Assembly (NCBI RefSeq): GCF_000599885.1 | Contig: NZ_JFGT01000005.1 | Location: forward strand, 1,116,001 to 1,180,000 | Source of the DNA: Pantoea sp. IMH | GTDB lineage: Bacteria; Pseudomonadota; Gammaproteobacteria; Enterobacterales; Enterobacteriaceae | Reading direction: 5' to 3' | Length of the DNA stretch: 64,000 nt | Shown here: one piece after another, positions 56,076 to 64,000 of the stretch | Position numbering within the stretch: position 1 is the stretch's first letter | Layout of the letters: each line of letters starts with the position of its first letter | Notes under the pieces: model-generated | Seen by the model: only the letters and a program-made list of their open reading frames with translations | Told to the model about the DNA's origin: nothing | Database searches by the model: none | Program-made: the position numbers and the translations under genes

Positions 56076-57251
56076 ATGAGTGAGACAAAAAAATGGGATG
56101 CCGTCGTTGTGGGCGGCGGGATGGTTGGCGCTGCGCTGGCGAGCGGGCTGGCGGAACAGGGGTTTCAGGTGGCCGTGCTGGAGCAGCAGGCGCCTGCGGA
56201 ATTTGATCCTGCAAGCGCACCCGATATCCGGATTTCCGCAATCGGCGCGGCCTCCGTTGACCTGTTAAAGCAGCTAAAAGTCTGGCCGGCTGTCGAGGTG
56301 ATGCGCTGTACACCTTACCGGCGGCTGGAAACCTGGGAATGGCACAGCGCGCGCGTCGGCTTTGATGCGGAATCACTTGGCCTGCCGGAACTGGGTTTTA
56401 TGGTGGAAAACAGTGTGCTACAGCGGGCGCTCTGGGAACGCCTTCAGACACAAAAGATCGATCTTTTTTCGCCAGCCCGGCTAAAAGATCTTCAGCCCTG
56501 TAATGGTGGATGGAAGGTGATGCTGGAAAGCGGCGAGACGCTTAACGCCCGACTGGTCATTGGCGCTGATGGCGCCAATTCACAGGTTCGCCAGCTTGCC
56601 GGTATCGGTATACATGGCTGGAACTATACGCAGTCCTGTATGTTGATCAGCGTGAAGTGTGAACAGCCAGCGGGGGATTGTACGTGGCAGCAGTTTACGC
56701 CCGAGGGCCCGCGCGCTTTCCTGCCCCTCTCTGACGGGTGGGCTTCTCTGGTGTGGTATGACCGTCCAGCCAGGATCCGTCAGCTACAGGGAATGAATAT
56801 GATGCAGCTGGCGCAGGAGATAAAAACGCATTTTCCCGCCCGCCTTGGACGGGTAACGCCTGTTGCTGCCGGTTCATTCCCGCTGGTACGCCGACACGCC
56901 ACGCGCTATGTACAGCCGGGGCTGGCTCTGGTTGGCGATGCCGCGCATACGATTAATCCGCTGGCTGGCCAGGGCGTTAATTTGGGCTATCGCGATGTGG
57001 ATGCGCTGATCGACACCCTGGTCGCCTCCCGCGAGCGCGCGGAGGACTGGGCCTCTGAAAGGGTACTGCTGCGCTACCAGCGGCGCAGGCAGAAAGATAA
57101 TATGCTGATGCAAACCGGTATGGATCTTTTCTATTTTGCCTTCAGCAATCCTTTTACGCCGCTGCGGGTGGTACGTAATCTCAGCCTGATGATGGCTGAG
57201 CGATCCGGTGTGCTTAAGCGGCAGGCGCTGCGTTACGCGCTGGGATTGTAA
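56076..57251 (+). CDS. ubiF: 2-octaprenyl-3-methyl-6-methoxy-1,4-benzoquinol hydroxylase UbiF
   Basis: A 391-residue flavin monooxygenase of ubiquinone synthesis. FAD motif VVVGGGMVGAALASGLAEQG at the N terminus, GADGANSQVRQLAGI in the middle and GDAAHTINPLAGQGVNLGYRDVDAL towards the end. Length equals E. coli UbiF with the start at 56076 (AGGA upstream). Ubiquinone is the acceptor for Gcd and substrate of CioAB. Confidence 0.96.
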   Translation: MSETKKWDAVVVGGGMVGAALASGLAEQGFQVAVLEQQAPAEFDPASAPDIRISAIGAASVDLLKQLKVWPAVEVMRCTPYRRLETWEWHSARVGFDAESLGLPELGFMVENSVLQRALWERLQTQKIDLFSPARLKDLQPCNGGWKVMLESGETLNARLVIGADGANSQVRQLAGIGIHGWNYTQSCMLISVKCEQPAGDCTWQQFTPEGPRAFLPLSDGWASLVWYDRPARIRQLQGMNMMQLAQEIKTHFPARLGRVTPVAAGSFPLVRRHATRYVQPGLALVGDAAHTINPLAGQGVNLGYRDVDALIDTLVASRERAEDWASERVLLRYQRRRQKDNMLMQTGMDLFYFAFSNPFTPLRVVRNLSLMMAERSGVLKRQALRYALGL

Positions 57252-57319
57252 AGTGAGATGAGGTTCAGTGCGCCTCAGCTTGAGAAGGGCGGGCGCACAG
57301 TAAGCAACAATGCCTGTCG

Positions 57320-57363
57320 CCAGACGTAAAAAAGCCCGCATAAGCGGGCTTTTTTACGTCTGG
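57320..57363. terminator. Very long bidirectional terminator between ubiF and the tRNA operon
   Basis: A perfect 20-bp stem around ATAA, containing AAAAAAGCCCGC/GCGGGCTTTTTT. Its right arm includes the CCA end of the last tRNA on the minus strand, so the terminator abuts the mature tRNA. Confidence 0.95.
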
Positions 57364-57435
57364 CTGGGGTGCAGGGATTCGAACCCCGGAATGCTGGTAT
57401 CAGAAACCAGTGCCTTACCGCTTGGCGACACCCCA
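57361..57435 (-). tRNA. glnX: tRNA-Gln (CTG)
   Basis: 75 nt with encoded CCA. Anticodon loop TTCTGAT gives CTG. Identical in sequence to the copy at 57474. Last gene of the tRNA operon; E. coli position glnX. Confidence 0.97.
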
Positions 57436-57473
57436 ATTTTTTGTTGCGATCTGCACGGCAAATCGTCTTTTTA

Positions 57474-57548
57474 TGGCTGGGGTGCAGGGATTCGAACCCC
57501 GGAATGCTGGTATCAGAAACCAGTGCCTTACCGCTTGGCGACACCCCA
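57474..57548 (-). tRNA. glnV: tRNA-Gln (CTG)
   Basis: 75 nt with encoded CCA, anticodon CTG, identical to the copy at 57361. E. coli position glnV. Confidence 0.97.
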
Positions 57549-57555
57549 ATAAAAT

Positions 57556-57632
57556 TGGTGGCTACTACGGGAATCGAACCTGTGACCCCAGCATTATGAG
57601 TGCTGTGCTCTAACCAGCTGAGCTAAGTAGCC
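57556..57632 (-). tRNA. metU: tRNA-Met (CAT), elongator
   Basis: 77 nt with encoded CCA, anticodon CAT, GGCTACTTAGC at the 5' end. Differs from metT only in the 7-66 pair (T-A here). Confidence 0.97.
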
Positions 57633-57673
57633 TAATTTTACTGCGTTGTAACTCTAACATACTTTTTAAAAAA

Positions 57674-57748
57674 TGGCTGGGGTACCTGGATTCGAACCAG
57701 GGAATGCCGGTATCAAAAACCGGTGCCTTACCGCTTGGCGATACCCCA
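57674..57748 (-). tRNA. glnU: tRNA-Gln (TTG)
   Basis: 75 nt with encoded CCA. Anticodon loop TTTTGAT gives TTG. Only one copy here, whereas E. coli has glnU and glnW. Confidence 0.96.
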
Positions 57749-57772
57749 TCCGTGCAAAGCCGCTTATGGAAA

Positions 57773-57857
57773 TGGTGCGGGAGGCGAGACTTGAACTCGC
57801 ACACCTTGCGGCGCCAGAACCTAAATCTGGTGCGTCTACCAATTTCGCCACTCCCGC
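57773..57857 (-). tRNA. leuW: tRNA-Leu (TAG)
   Basis: 85 nt class II tRNA with a long variable arm (GGCGCCGCAAGGTGT region) and encoded CCA. Anticodon loop ATTTAGG gives TAG. Confidence 0.97.
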
Positions 57858-57864
57858 AAAAAGA

Positions 57865-57941
57865 TGGTGGCTACGACGGGAATCGAACCTGTGACCCCAG
57901 CATTATGAGTGCTGTGCTCTAACCAGCTGAGCTACGTAGCC
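57865..57941 (-). tRNA. metT: tRNA-Met (CAT), elongator
   Basis: 77 nt with encoded CCA, anticodon CAT. First tRNA of the operon. The 7-66 pair is G-C where metU has T-A. Confidence 0.97.
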
Positions 57942-57980
57942 ATCTTTTTTCGCGTTACCTTCATCGGCGTTGCGGGGCGC

Positions 57981-58009
57981 ATTATGCGGAGTTGACCTAA
58001 AAGCGTCAA
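57981..58009 (-). promoter_or_regulatory. Promoter of the tRNA operon
   Basis: On the minus strand TTGACG (58009-58004), a 17-bp spacer and CATAAT (57986-57981), followed by a GC-rich discriminator GCGCCCC, typical of stringently controlled stable-RNA promoters. Confidence 0.85.
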
Positions 58010-58104
58010 CAAGTTTTTTCCCGTTTTTTATCCTGAGCGTTTCGTTTGTCTGGCTTGTAACCAGCATGATGATTAAATCAACAAATTCTGACGCTAACAC
58101 GCGC

Positions 58105-58139
58105 AAAATAAAAAAATAACGGGCCACGAAAGGCCCGTT
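58105..58139 (-). terminator. Terminator of asnB
   Basis: On the minus strand AACGGGCC-TTTCGT-GGCCCGTT followed by ATTTTTTTATTTT, 20 bases after the asnB stop. Confidence 0.93.
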
Positions 58140-58159
58140 TTATCCGCTGACGACAGAAG

Positions 58160-59827
58160 TTATTTGTAGGCCGACTGGTGCACGCCTACCGCGCGTCCTG
58201 ACGGATCGTCCATCGTTTTGAACGCTTCGTCCCACTCAATGGCTTTTGCAGACGAACAGGCGACGGAAGGGCCGCCCGGTACGCATTCTGCCGCGCTCGG
58301 CAGCGGGAACAGCTCCTCAAAAATTTCACGATACAGATAGCCTTCCTTCGAGGTTGGCGTGTTGTACGGGAAACGGAAATGGGCCGTCTTAAGCTGCTGA
58401 TCGGTTACCTGCTGAGCCGCGACTTCTTTCAGCGTATCGATCCAGCTATAGCCGACGCCGTCCGAAAACTGCTCTTTCTGACGCCACGCCACGCTTTCCG
58501 GCAGGTAAGAAGAGAAACATTCGCGCAGGATATGTTTTTCCATTTTGCCGTTCGGTCCGCACATTTTATCGGCCGGATTGATGCGCATCGCCACATCAAG
58601 GAATTTTTTATCCAGGAAGGGCACTCGGGCCTCAACGCCCCAGGCGGACATCGCTTTGTTGGCGCGGGCGCAGTCAAACATATGCAGCGCCAGCAGTTTG
58701 CGCACGTTTTCCTCGTGAAACTCTTTGGCATTTGGCGCTTTGTGGAAGTAAAGATAGCCACCAAAGACCTCGTCTGCGCCTTCACCTGAGAGCACCATTT
58801 TAATGCCCATCGCCTTGATCTTACGGGACATCAGATACATCGGCGTGGAGGCACGAATGGTGGTCACATCGTAAGTTTCAATGTGATAGATCACATCGCG
58901 GATGGCATCCAGACCTTCCTGCACCGTAAAGTGAATTTCATGGTGTACCGTGCCGAGGTGATCGGCAACTGACTTCGCTGCTTTCAAATCCGGTGACCCT
59001 TCCAGACCGACCGCAAAAGAGTGAAGCTGAGGCCACCAGGCATCGCTTTTATCCTGATCTTCAACGCGCTTCGCGGCATATCGCTTGGTCACTGCTGAGA
59101 TGATCGAAGAGTCAAGTCCGCCAGAGAGCAGCACACCGTAAGGGACATCTGACATCAGATGGCTCTTCACCGCTTCTTCCAGCGCCTCTTTCAGGGCTGG
59201 TGCATCAGTTTTGTTATGTTCAACCGCTTCGTAGCTGAACCAGTCGCGCTGCCAGTAACGATGGATTTCGTGGTCGGTGCTGGACATGTAGCTTCCCGGC
59301 GGAAACTCTTTGATGGTGCGACAAACCGGCACCAGCGCTTTCATCTCTGAGGCGACATAGAGGTTGCCATGTTCATCGTTGCCCATATAAAGCGGGATAA
59401 TCCCGATGTGATCGCGACCAATCAGCCAGGTGTTTTTCTCGCTGTCATAAAGGATAAAAGCGAACATCCCCTGCAGCTCATCCAGAAAATCGACGCCTTT
59501 CTCCTGATAGAGCGCGAGGATCACTTCACAGTCTGAACCGGTCTGAAACGCATAGCGATCGCTCAGCTCAGCGCGCAGCGCCTGATGGTTATAAATTTCA
59601 CCGTTGACGGCCAGTACGTGAGTCTTCGCGGCGTTATAGAGCGGCTGTGCGCCGTTATTCACATCGACGATAGAGAGACGTTCATGAGAAAGAATCGCGT
59701 TGTCGTCTGCATAAACGCCAGACCAGTCCGGGCCGCGATGACGCATCAGTCGGGAAAGCTCTAACGCTTTCTTACGCAGCTCAACAGGATCGGTTTTGAG
59801 ATCCAGTACGCCAAAAATTGAACACAT
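58160..59827 (-). CDS. asnB: Asparagine synthetase B (glutamine-hydrolysing)
   Basis: A 555-residue enzyme: N-terminal glutaminase with catalytic Cys2 (MCSIFGVL) and RHRGPDWSG, C-terminal synthetase with PP-loop LLSGGLDSSIISAV and SGEGADEVFGGY. It makes asparagine from aspartate, glutamine and ATP. One residue longer than E. coli AsnB. The 276 bases upstream hold its promoter and no gene. Confidence 0.98.
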   Translation of the reverse strand: MCSIFGVLDLKTDPVELRKKALELSRLMRHRGPDWSGVYADDNAILSHERLSIVDVNNGAQPLYNAAKTHVLAVNGEIYNHQALRAELSDRYAFQTGSDCEVILALYQEKGVDFLDELQGMFAFILYDSEKNTWLIGRDHIGIIPLYMGNDEHGNLYVASEMKALVPVCRTIKEFPPGSYMSSTDHEIHRYWQRDWFSYEAVEHNKTDAPALKEALEEAVKSHLMSDVPYGVLLSGGLDSSIISAVTKRYAAKRVEDQDKSDAWWPQLHSFAVGLEGSPDLKAAKSVADHLGTVHHEIHFTVQEGLDAIRDVIYHIETYDVTTIRASTPMYLMSRKIKAMGIKMVLSGEGADEVFGGYLYFHKAPNAKEFHEENVRKLLALHMFDCARANKAMSAWGVEARVPFLDKKFLDVAMRINPADKMCGPNGKMEKHILRECFSSYLPESVAWRQKEQFSDGVGYSWIDTLKEVAAQQVTDQQLKTAHFRFPYNTPTSKEGYLYREIFEELFPLPSAAECVPGGPSVACSSAKAIEWDEAFKTMDDPSGRAVGVHQSAYK

Positions 59828-60103
59828 AGCTAACTCCCTATCGACATCCCTGAGTGGTGATGATGGTAACGTATAAGTGTATGGCGAGGTTTATCGCCCG
59901 ATAGATAAGAAAATGCGCTATCTCACCCCATTGACGCAAGCATTTTAGCGTTTACCTGAGAAATAGTCTGTTGACGCGGCTCTGGATTTGATGATTATTC
60001 AATAAATAGGGCTAAAAATTGATGAAATGATAATCTCCATAAAAAAGCGGTTACTTTTTGAACGATGAGAGTGGTGGCCTGACCGGATGGTCAGGCTTGC
60101 AGG

Positions 60104-60856
60104 CTAAAGAATATCGATATCTGCCACTGAGGGGAAAACCCAGCTGGGCCGGAATGGCATCGCGTCAATATCACTGAGCGTTGAAACACCGGACAGTACG
60201 AGAATCGTCTCCAGTCCCGCCTGAAAGCCAGCCAGGATATCGGTACGAAGATTATCGCCCACGATCACCGTTTCATCTGAATGCGCCTGCATTTTGTTCA
60301 GCGCGGCCCGCATAATCCAGGGGCTGGGTTTACCGACATAAAAGGGAGAGCGGCCAGAGATCTTTTCTATACCCGCACAGAGCGCGCCACAGGCCGGAAC
60401 AAAGCCGCGGGCATGGGTGTCGGGATTGGTGGCAATAAAGCGGGCACCGTTCGCCACAAAAAACGCGGCTTTATGCATCATATCCCAGTTATAAGAGCGG
60501 GTTTCCCCCACAATAACAAAATCGGGATTGATATCGGTTATGGTAAAACCCGCTTTATAAAGCTCGTGAATAAGCGCGCCTTCGCCCACGACGTAGGCTT
60601 TTTTTCCTTCCTGACGCCGCAGAAAATCCGCCGTGGCCATCGCTGAGGTGTAAAAAACGCTGTCCGGCAGATCGATCCCCGCAGAAGCAAACCGGTTAGC
60701 CAGATCGAGCGCCGTCTGTGAAGGGTAGTTGGTCAGTACGACCAGCGGCATCCCTTTCTCCAGAATCCGTTGCAGGAATTCATTGGCGCCCGGAACGGCG
60801 GTGTTATCGTGCATCAGTACGCCGTCGATATCGCAAATGACGTTTTTAATGCTCAT
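60104..60856 (-). CDS. nagD: HAD-family nucleotide phosphatase NagD
   Basis: A 250-residue phosphatase (UMP-preferring in E. coli). DIDGVLMHDN carries the catalytic aspartates; VVLTNYPSQ, YVGKPSPWIMRAAL and IVGDNLRTDILAGFQAGL are HAD motifs. The 60856 start gives the E. coli length. An ATG at 60889 overlapping the nagC stop (TAATG) with GGAAGG upstream would add 11 residues and may be used through coupling. A GCCTGACC/GGTCAGGC hairpin follows at 60077-60096. Confidence 0.94.
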   Translation of the reverse strand: MSIKNVICDIDGVLMHDNTAVPGANEFLQRILEKGMPLVVLTNYPSQTALDLANRFASAGIDLPDSVFYTSAMATADFLRRQEGKKAYVVGEGALIHELYKAGFTITDINPDFVIVGETRSYNWDMMHKAAFFVANGARFIATNPDTHARGFVPACGALCAGIEKISGRSPFYVGKPSPWIMRAALNKMQAHSDETVIVGDNLRTDILAGFQAGLETILVLSGVSTLSDIDAMPFRPSWVFPSVADIDIL

Positions 60857-60888
60857 TTTTTCGCTGTCGTTCAGAGTTAAAGCGCTCA

Positions 60889-62109
60889 TTAACCTTCCAG
60901 AAGATGTTGTAAAAGAATGCCGTTAAGCATGGCACGTTTTGCCAGCGCAAAGGCGCCTATGGCAGAGCGGTGGTCGAGTTCCGAACGGACAACCGGCAGA
61001 TTTTTGCGAAACGCCTTCAGGACCTGCGTGTTAATACAGCCCTCAATGGCGGGGAAGAGTACTTTATCCGCTTCGGTGATCTCACCAGCAATCACCACTT
61101 TCTGCGGATTAAATAAGTTAATCGCAATGGCGACCGTTTTCCCGAGATGCCGGCCTACGTGCTCAATCACTTCGGCTGCCAGCACGTCGCCGCGGTTAGC
61201 GGCTTTACAGATCTGGCCGATCTGGCACTCCTCTGGCGTCAGCGAACTCGGATAGCCCCGCGCAAGCATGTCACGCACGCGATGCTCTATGGCCCCGTTG
61301 GCAGCGATCGTTTCCAGGCAGCCAAAATTGCCACAGTGGCAGCGTTCACCTAAAGGATCGACCTGAATATGCCCCAGTTCGCCCACGTTACCGTTGCTGC
61401 CCAGGAAAATATGGCCATTAGCGATAATGCCTGCGCCTGTTCCGCGGTGGACACGCACCAGTATGGAGTCTGCGCAGTCGCGTGATGCACCAAAATAGTG
61501 CTCGGCCAGCGCAAGGCTGCGGATGTCATGGCCGACAAAGCTGGTCACGCTGAACCGTTTTTCAAGGTTAGCGACCAGCGGCCAGCAGTTGACGTTGATA
61601 TGCGGCATGTAGCGGATCACGCCATTATTGGGGTCCACCAGCCCGGGAAGGATAACGGCGATAGCGATCAGTTCACGCAGCTTGCGCTGATGCTGTTCGC
61701 TAAAGTGCGCAATTGCGTTAAACAGAGCGTGTTCCAGGGTTTCCTGCGTGCGTTCCGGCAGCGCATAGTCCTCCTGGGCAAGCGATTTTCCGCTGAGATC
61801 GAAGAGCGTGAGCGTGGCATCATTGCGCCCCAGACGAACGCCAATGGTATTGAAGCCCCGGGTTTCTGTCACGATGGAGATAGCGCGGCGGCCGCCGGTG
61901 GAGGCCTGCTGGTCAACTTCTTTGATCAGGCCGCGCTCAATAAGCTGACGGGTAATTTTGGTGACGCTGGCGGGGGCTAGCTGGCTGTGCTCGGCAATCT
62001 GTATGCGCGAAATCGGACCCTGCTGATCGATAAGCCGGTAAACGGCTGCGCTATTGAGTTGCTTAACAAGATCGACATTTCCTATTTGAGCCTGGCCGCC
62101 AGTGGTCAT
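60889..62109 (-). CDS. nagC: NagC transcriptional repressor (ROK family)
   Basis: A 406-residue regulator with an N-terminal winged helix (ISRIQIAEHSQLAPASVTKITRQL) and a ROK sugar-binding domain with the zinc motif CHCGNFGCLE. It represses nag genes until N-acetylglucosamine-6-phosphate binds. Located in the operon it controls, after nagA. NagC operators near nagB lie outside the window. Confidence 0.97.
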   Translation of the reverse strand: MTTGGQAQIGNVDLVKQLNSAAVYRLIDQQGPISRIQIAEHSQLAPASVTKITRQLIERGLIKEVDQQASTGGRRAISIVTETRGFNTIGVRLGRNDATLTLFDLSGKSLAQEDYALPERTQETLEHALFNAIAHFSEQHQRKLRELIAIAVILPGLVDPNNGVIRYMPHINVNCWPLVANLEKRFSVTSFVGHDIRSLALAEHYFGASRDCADSILVRVHRGTGAGIIANGHIFLGSNGNVGELGHIQVDPLGERCHCGNFGCLETIAANGAIEHRVRDMLARGYPSSLTPEECQIGQICKAANRGDVLAAEVIEHVGRHLGKTVAIAINLFNPQKVVIAGEITEADKVLFPAIEGCINTQVLKAFRKNLPVVRSELDHRSAIGAFALAKRAMLNGILLQHLLEG

Positions 62110-62116
62110 TCAGTTT

Positions 62117-63265
62117 CTACTCGCTTAAGACTTCGTCACCGTTAACGATAGTCTGGATTATTTTGTAGTCACGGGTGAACAGCGTCAGGTTGGCCACTTT
62201 ACCGGCTTCAATCGAGCCTAACCTTTTCTCCACACCCATCGCCCGTGCCGGGTAAAGCGTTGCCATACGTAACGCCTCGTCCAGGGAAATGCCTGCATGT
62301 TCGACGCTGTTCGCTACCGCTTCGATCATAGTCAGGGCAGAACCGCTGAGTGTGCCGTTTTCGTCAACGCAGAGTCCATTACGGTAGTATATTGTTTTTC
62401 CTGCAAAAATGAACCGATCAATCGATGCTCCGGCGGGTGCAGTGGCATCGGTAACCAGTACTAGCTTATCGCCTTTAATGCGTTTGGCGTTACGGATGTT
62501 AGCGTAATGAACGTGCAATCCATCGGCAATAATGCCGCAATAAATATCAGGGGCGTCAAACAGCGCGCCAATAAGTCCCGGCTCGCGACCGGTAATCGTT
62601 GGCATGGCGTTATAGAGGTGAGTGGCGAAGCTGACACCGGCAGCGATGCCGCGCCGTGCTTCCTCCCAGGTGGCGTGAGAGTGACCACAGGAAATAACGA
62701 TACCCGCTTCGCTCAGCTGACGGATGAAGTGCTCCTCTACCTGTTCAGGAGCTAGAGTGATCTTGGTAATCACCTCTGCATTTGCACAGAGATAATCCAC
62801 AATCTCCTGATTAGGCTTACGAATTAAGTCAGGATTATGCGTGCCTTTTTTAAGCGGGTTCAGCCAGGGACCTTCGAGGTGCAGGCCCAGCGCCTTGTTA
62901 GCGTTTTGCGCCAGATAGCTGCGCATCGCTTCAACCGCGCGCTTCATCAGCGCATCGCTGCTGGTGATAAGCGTCGGCAGAAAGCTGGTACAGCCCGATT
63001 TTTCGTTCGCCTTCTGCATAATGTTCAGCGTTTCTACGCTGATAGCGCTGGGATCATCATTAAACTGCACGCCGCCGCAGCCGTTCAGCTGTACGTCGAT
63101 AAAGCCGGGAGCGATCATCGCGCCTTGCACGTCGCGGGCAGCGATGCCAGCTGGCAGTTCTTCCTGCGCGCAGACGCGCTCGATCAGGCCGTTGGCAATA
63201 ATAACAGCATGATTGTCCAGTATTTCATGACCGGTATAAATGCGGCCATTGGTTAATGCGTACAT
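62117..63265 (-). CDS. nagA: N-acetylglucosamine-6-phosphate deacetylase
   Basis: A 382-residue amidohydrolase. [38 protein letters not shown] (metal glutamate), [24 protein letters not shown] and [10 protein letters not shown] match E. coli NagA, including a Q-N pair in place of the usual H-x-H. The start at 63265 follows GGGAGAGAGTT and gives the E. coli length. Confidence 0.97.
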   Translation of the reverse strand: MYALTNGRIYTGHEILDNHAVIIANGLIERVCAQEELPAGIAARDVQGAMIAPGFIDVQLNGCGGVQFNDDPSAISVETLNIMQKANEKSGCTSFLPTLITSSDALMKRAVEAMRSYLAQNANKALGLHLEGPWLNPLKKGTHNPDLIRKPNQEIVDYLCANAEVITKITLAPEQVEEHFIRQLSEAGIVISCGHSHATWEEARRGIAAGVSFATHLYNAMPTITGREPGLIGALFDAPDIYCGIIADGLHVHYANIRNAKRIKGDKLVLVTDATAPAGASIDRFIFAGKTIYYRNGLCVDENGTLSGSALTMIEAVANSVEHAGISLDEALRMATLYPARAMGVEKRLGSIEAGKVANLTLFTRDYKIIQTIVNGDEVLSE

Positions 63266-63331
63266 AACTCTCTCCCGGCGGTGTCTGGCTGACCGCGCCG
63301 TCCCGGCACGGTTCAACGCAATACTGATGTC

Positions 63332-64000
63332 TTACAGATCTTTCACGTTTTCCGCTTCCATTTCGCGGAAATACTTAACGGTTTTCACTTTCAGTTCCAT
63401 TGTCGCAGGCTCATCGCAAACCACCACAGATTTGGCATGCAGCTGCAGGCAGCTGATGGTCCACATATGGTTTACGTTTCCTTCCACTGCGGCCTGAAGC
63501 GCCTGGGCTTTCACGTGTCCGGTGACGAGAATCATCACTTCTACGGCATCCAGTAGCGTGCCGACACCGACAGTGAGCGCATATTTCGGTACCTGATCCA
63601 CATCGCCGTCAAAAAAGCGAGAGTTGGCCACGCGGGTATCGTGCGTCAGGGTTTTGATACGAGTGCGGGAAGCCAGAGAAGATGCAGGTTCGTTGAACGC
63701 GATATGTCCGTCGTTACCGACACCCCCCATAAACAGGTGAATTTTGCCATAGCTGCGAATTTTTTCTTCATACTGGCGGCATTCTGCGTCAATATCTGGC
63801 GCGTTGCCGTTAAGCAGGTGGATATTTTCCTGTTGAATATCAACATGATCAAAAAAGTTGCGGTACATAAAGCTGTGGTAGCTTTCCGGATGCTCTTTTG
63901 GCAGGCCAACGTACTCATCCATATTGAAGGTGATAACGTGTTTAAAGCTAACCTGGCCTGATTTATGCATTTCAACTAAATGCTTATAGGCTACCAGCGG
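63332..64000 (-). CDS. nagB: Glucosamine-6-phosphate deaminase (5' end beyond the window)
   Basis: The last 222 codons of nag[22 protein letters not shown] carries the catalytic aspartate, [18 protein letters not shown] the histidine and glutamate region. The frame stays open to the window edge ([13 protein letters not shown]), so the start and about 44 residues are missing. It converts glucosamine-6-phosphate to fructose-6-phosphate and ammonia. First gene of nagBACD. Confidence 0.97.
   Translation of the reverse strand, partial: PLVAYKHLVEMHKSGQVSFKHVITFNMDEYVGLPKEHPESYHSFMYRNFFDHVDIQQENIHLLNGNAPDIDAECRQYEEKIRSYGKIHLFMGGVGNDGHIAFNEPASSLASRTRIKTLTHDTRVANSRFFDGDVDQVPKYALTVGVGTLLDAVEVMILVTGHVKAQALQAAVEGNVNHMWTISCLQLHAKSVVVCDEPATMELKVKTVKYFREMEAENVKDL

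Overview
The window is a chromosome segment of an enteric gamma-proteobacterium. From about 28.9 kb to the right edge the order pagP-cspE-ybeM-tatE-lipA-lipB-ybeD-dacA-rlpA-mrdB-mrdA-rlmH-rsfS-nadD-holA-lptE-leuS-ybeL-gltLKJ-sroC-gltI-lnt-corC-ybeY-ybeZ-miaB-ubiF-tRNAs-asnB-nagDCAB is the Escherichia coli 14-16 minute backbone with some genes missing (crcB, ybeF, cobC, the rihA/hscC block, one glutamine tRNA). Protein similarity is high but not E. coli-like. Together with the periplasmic sugar-oxidation genes on the left, this suggests Erwiniaceae (Pantoea or a close relative). That assignment is inference from gene content.

Left part (1-28.9 kb), accessory relative to E. coli. 0-5.7 kb carries many small genes of stress type (a KGG-repeat protein, a YrhK-like membrane protein, an AriR/YmgB-like protein, a YqjC-like protein, a YicN-like protein and several unknowns). 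6.1-10.0 kb is a three-gene operon for a membrane-bound FAD/cytochrome c gluconate-type dehydrogenase. 10.3-12.9 kb has an unknown small gene, an RcnB-family protein, an iron alcohol dehydrogenase and a lipoprotein. 13.4-18.1 kb holds the TonB-dependent PQQ receptor pqqU directly before the PQQ-dependent glucose dehydrogenase gcd. 18.4-19.8 kb is fetAB. 19.9-23.1 kb has a CsbD-like protein and a cyanide-insensitive-type bd oxidase (cioAB plus a DUF2474 peptide). 24.6-25.9 kb is gntT, preceded by two overlapping GntR-type operators. 26.4-28.5 kb has an unrecognised membrane protein and small genes including yohP.

How the genes fit together. pqqU (cofactor uptake), gcd (glucose to gluconate), the FAD/cytochrome complex (gluconate or ketogluconate oxidation), cioAB (a quinol oxidase that can take the electrons) and gntT (gluconate import) form a plausible direct-oxidation module spread over about 20 kb. 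A second theme is a set of five small stress-type genes that share a sigma-S-like -10 element (CTACGCTTA, CTATACTT or CTACACTTAA).

Right part (28.9-64 kb) is housekeeping: cell-envelope synthesis and shape (dacA, rlpA, mrdA/B, lptE, lnt, pagP), lipoate, NAD, ribosome and tRNA functions, glutamate/aspartate uptake with its embedded sRNA SroC, six tRNA genes under one strong promoter, asparagine synthetase and the nag operon. nagB is cut by the window edge. No insertion sequence, prophage, CRISPR array or rRNA was seen.
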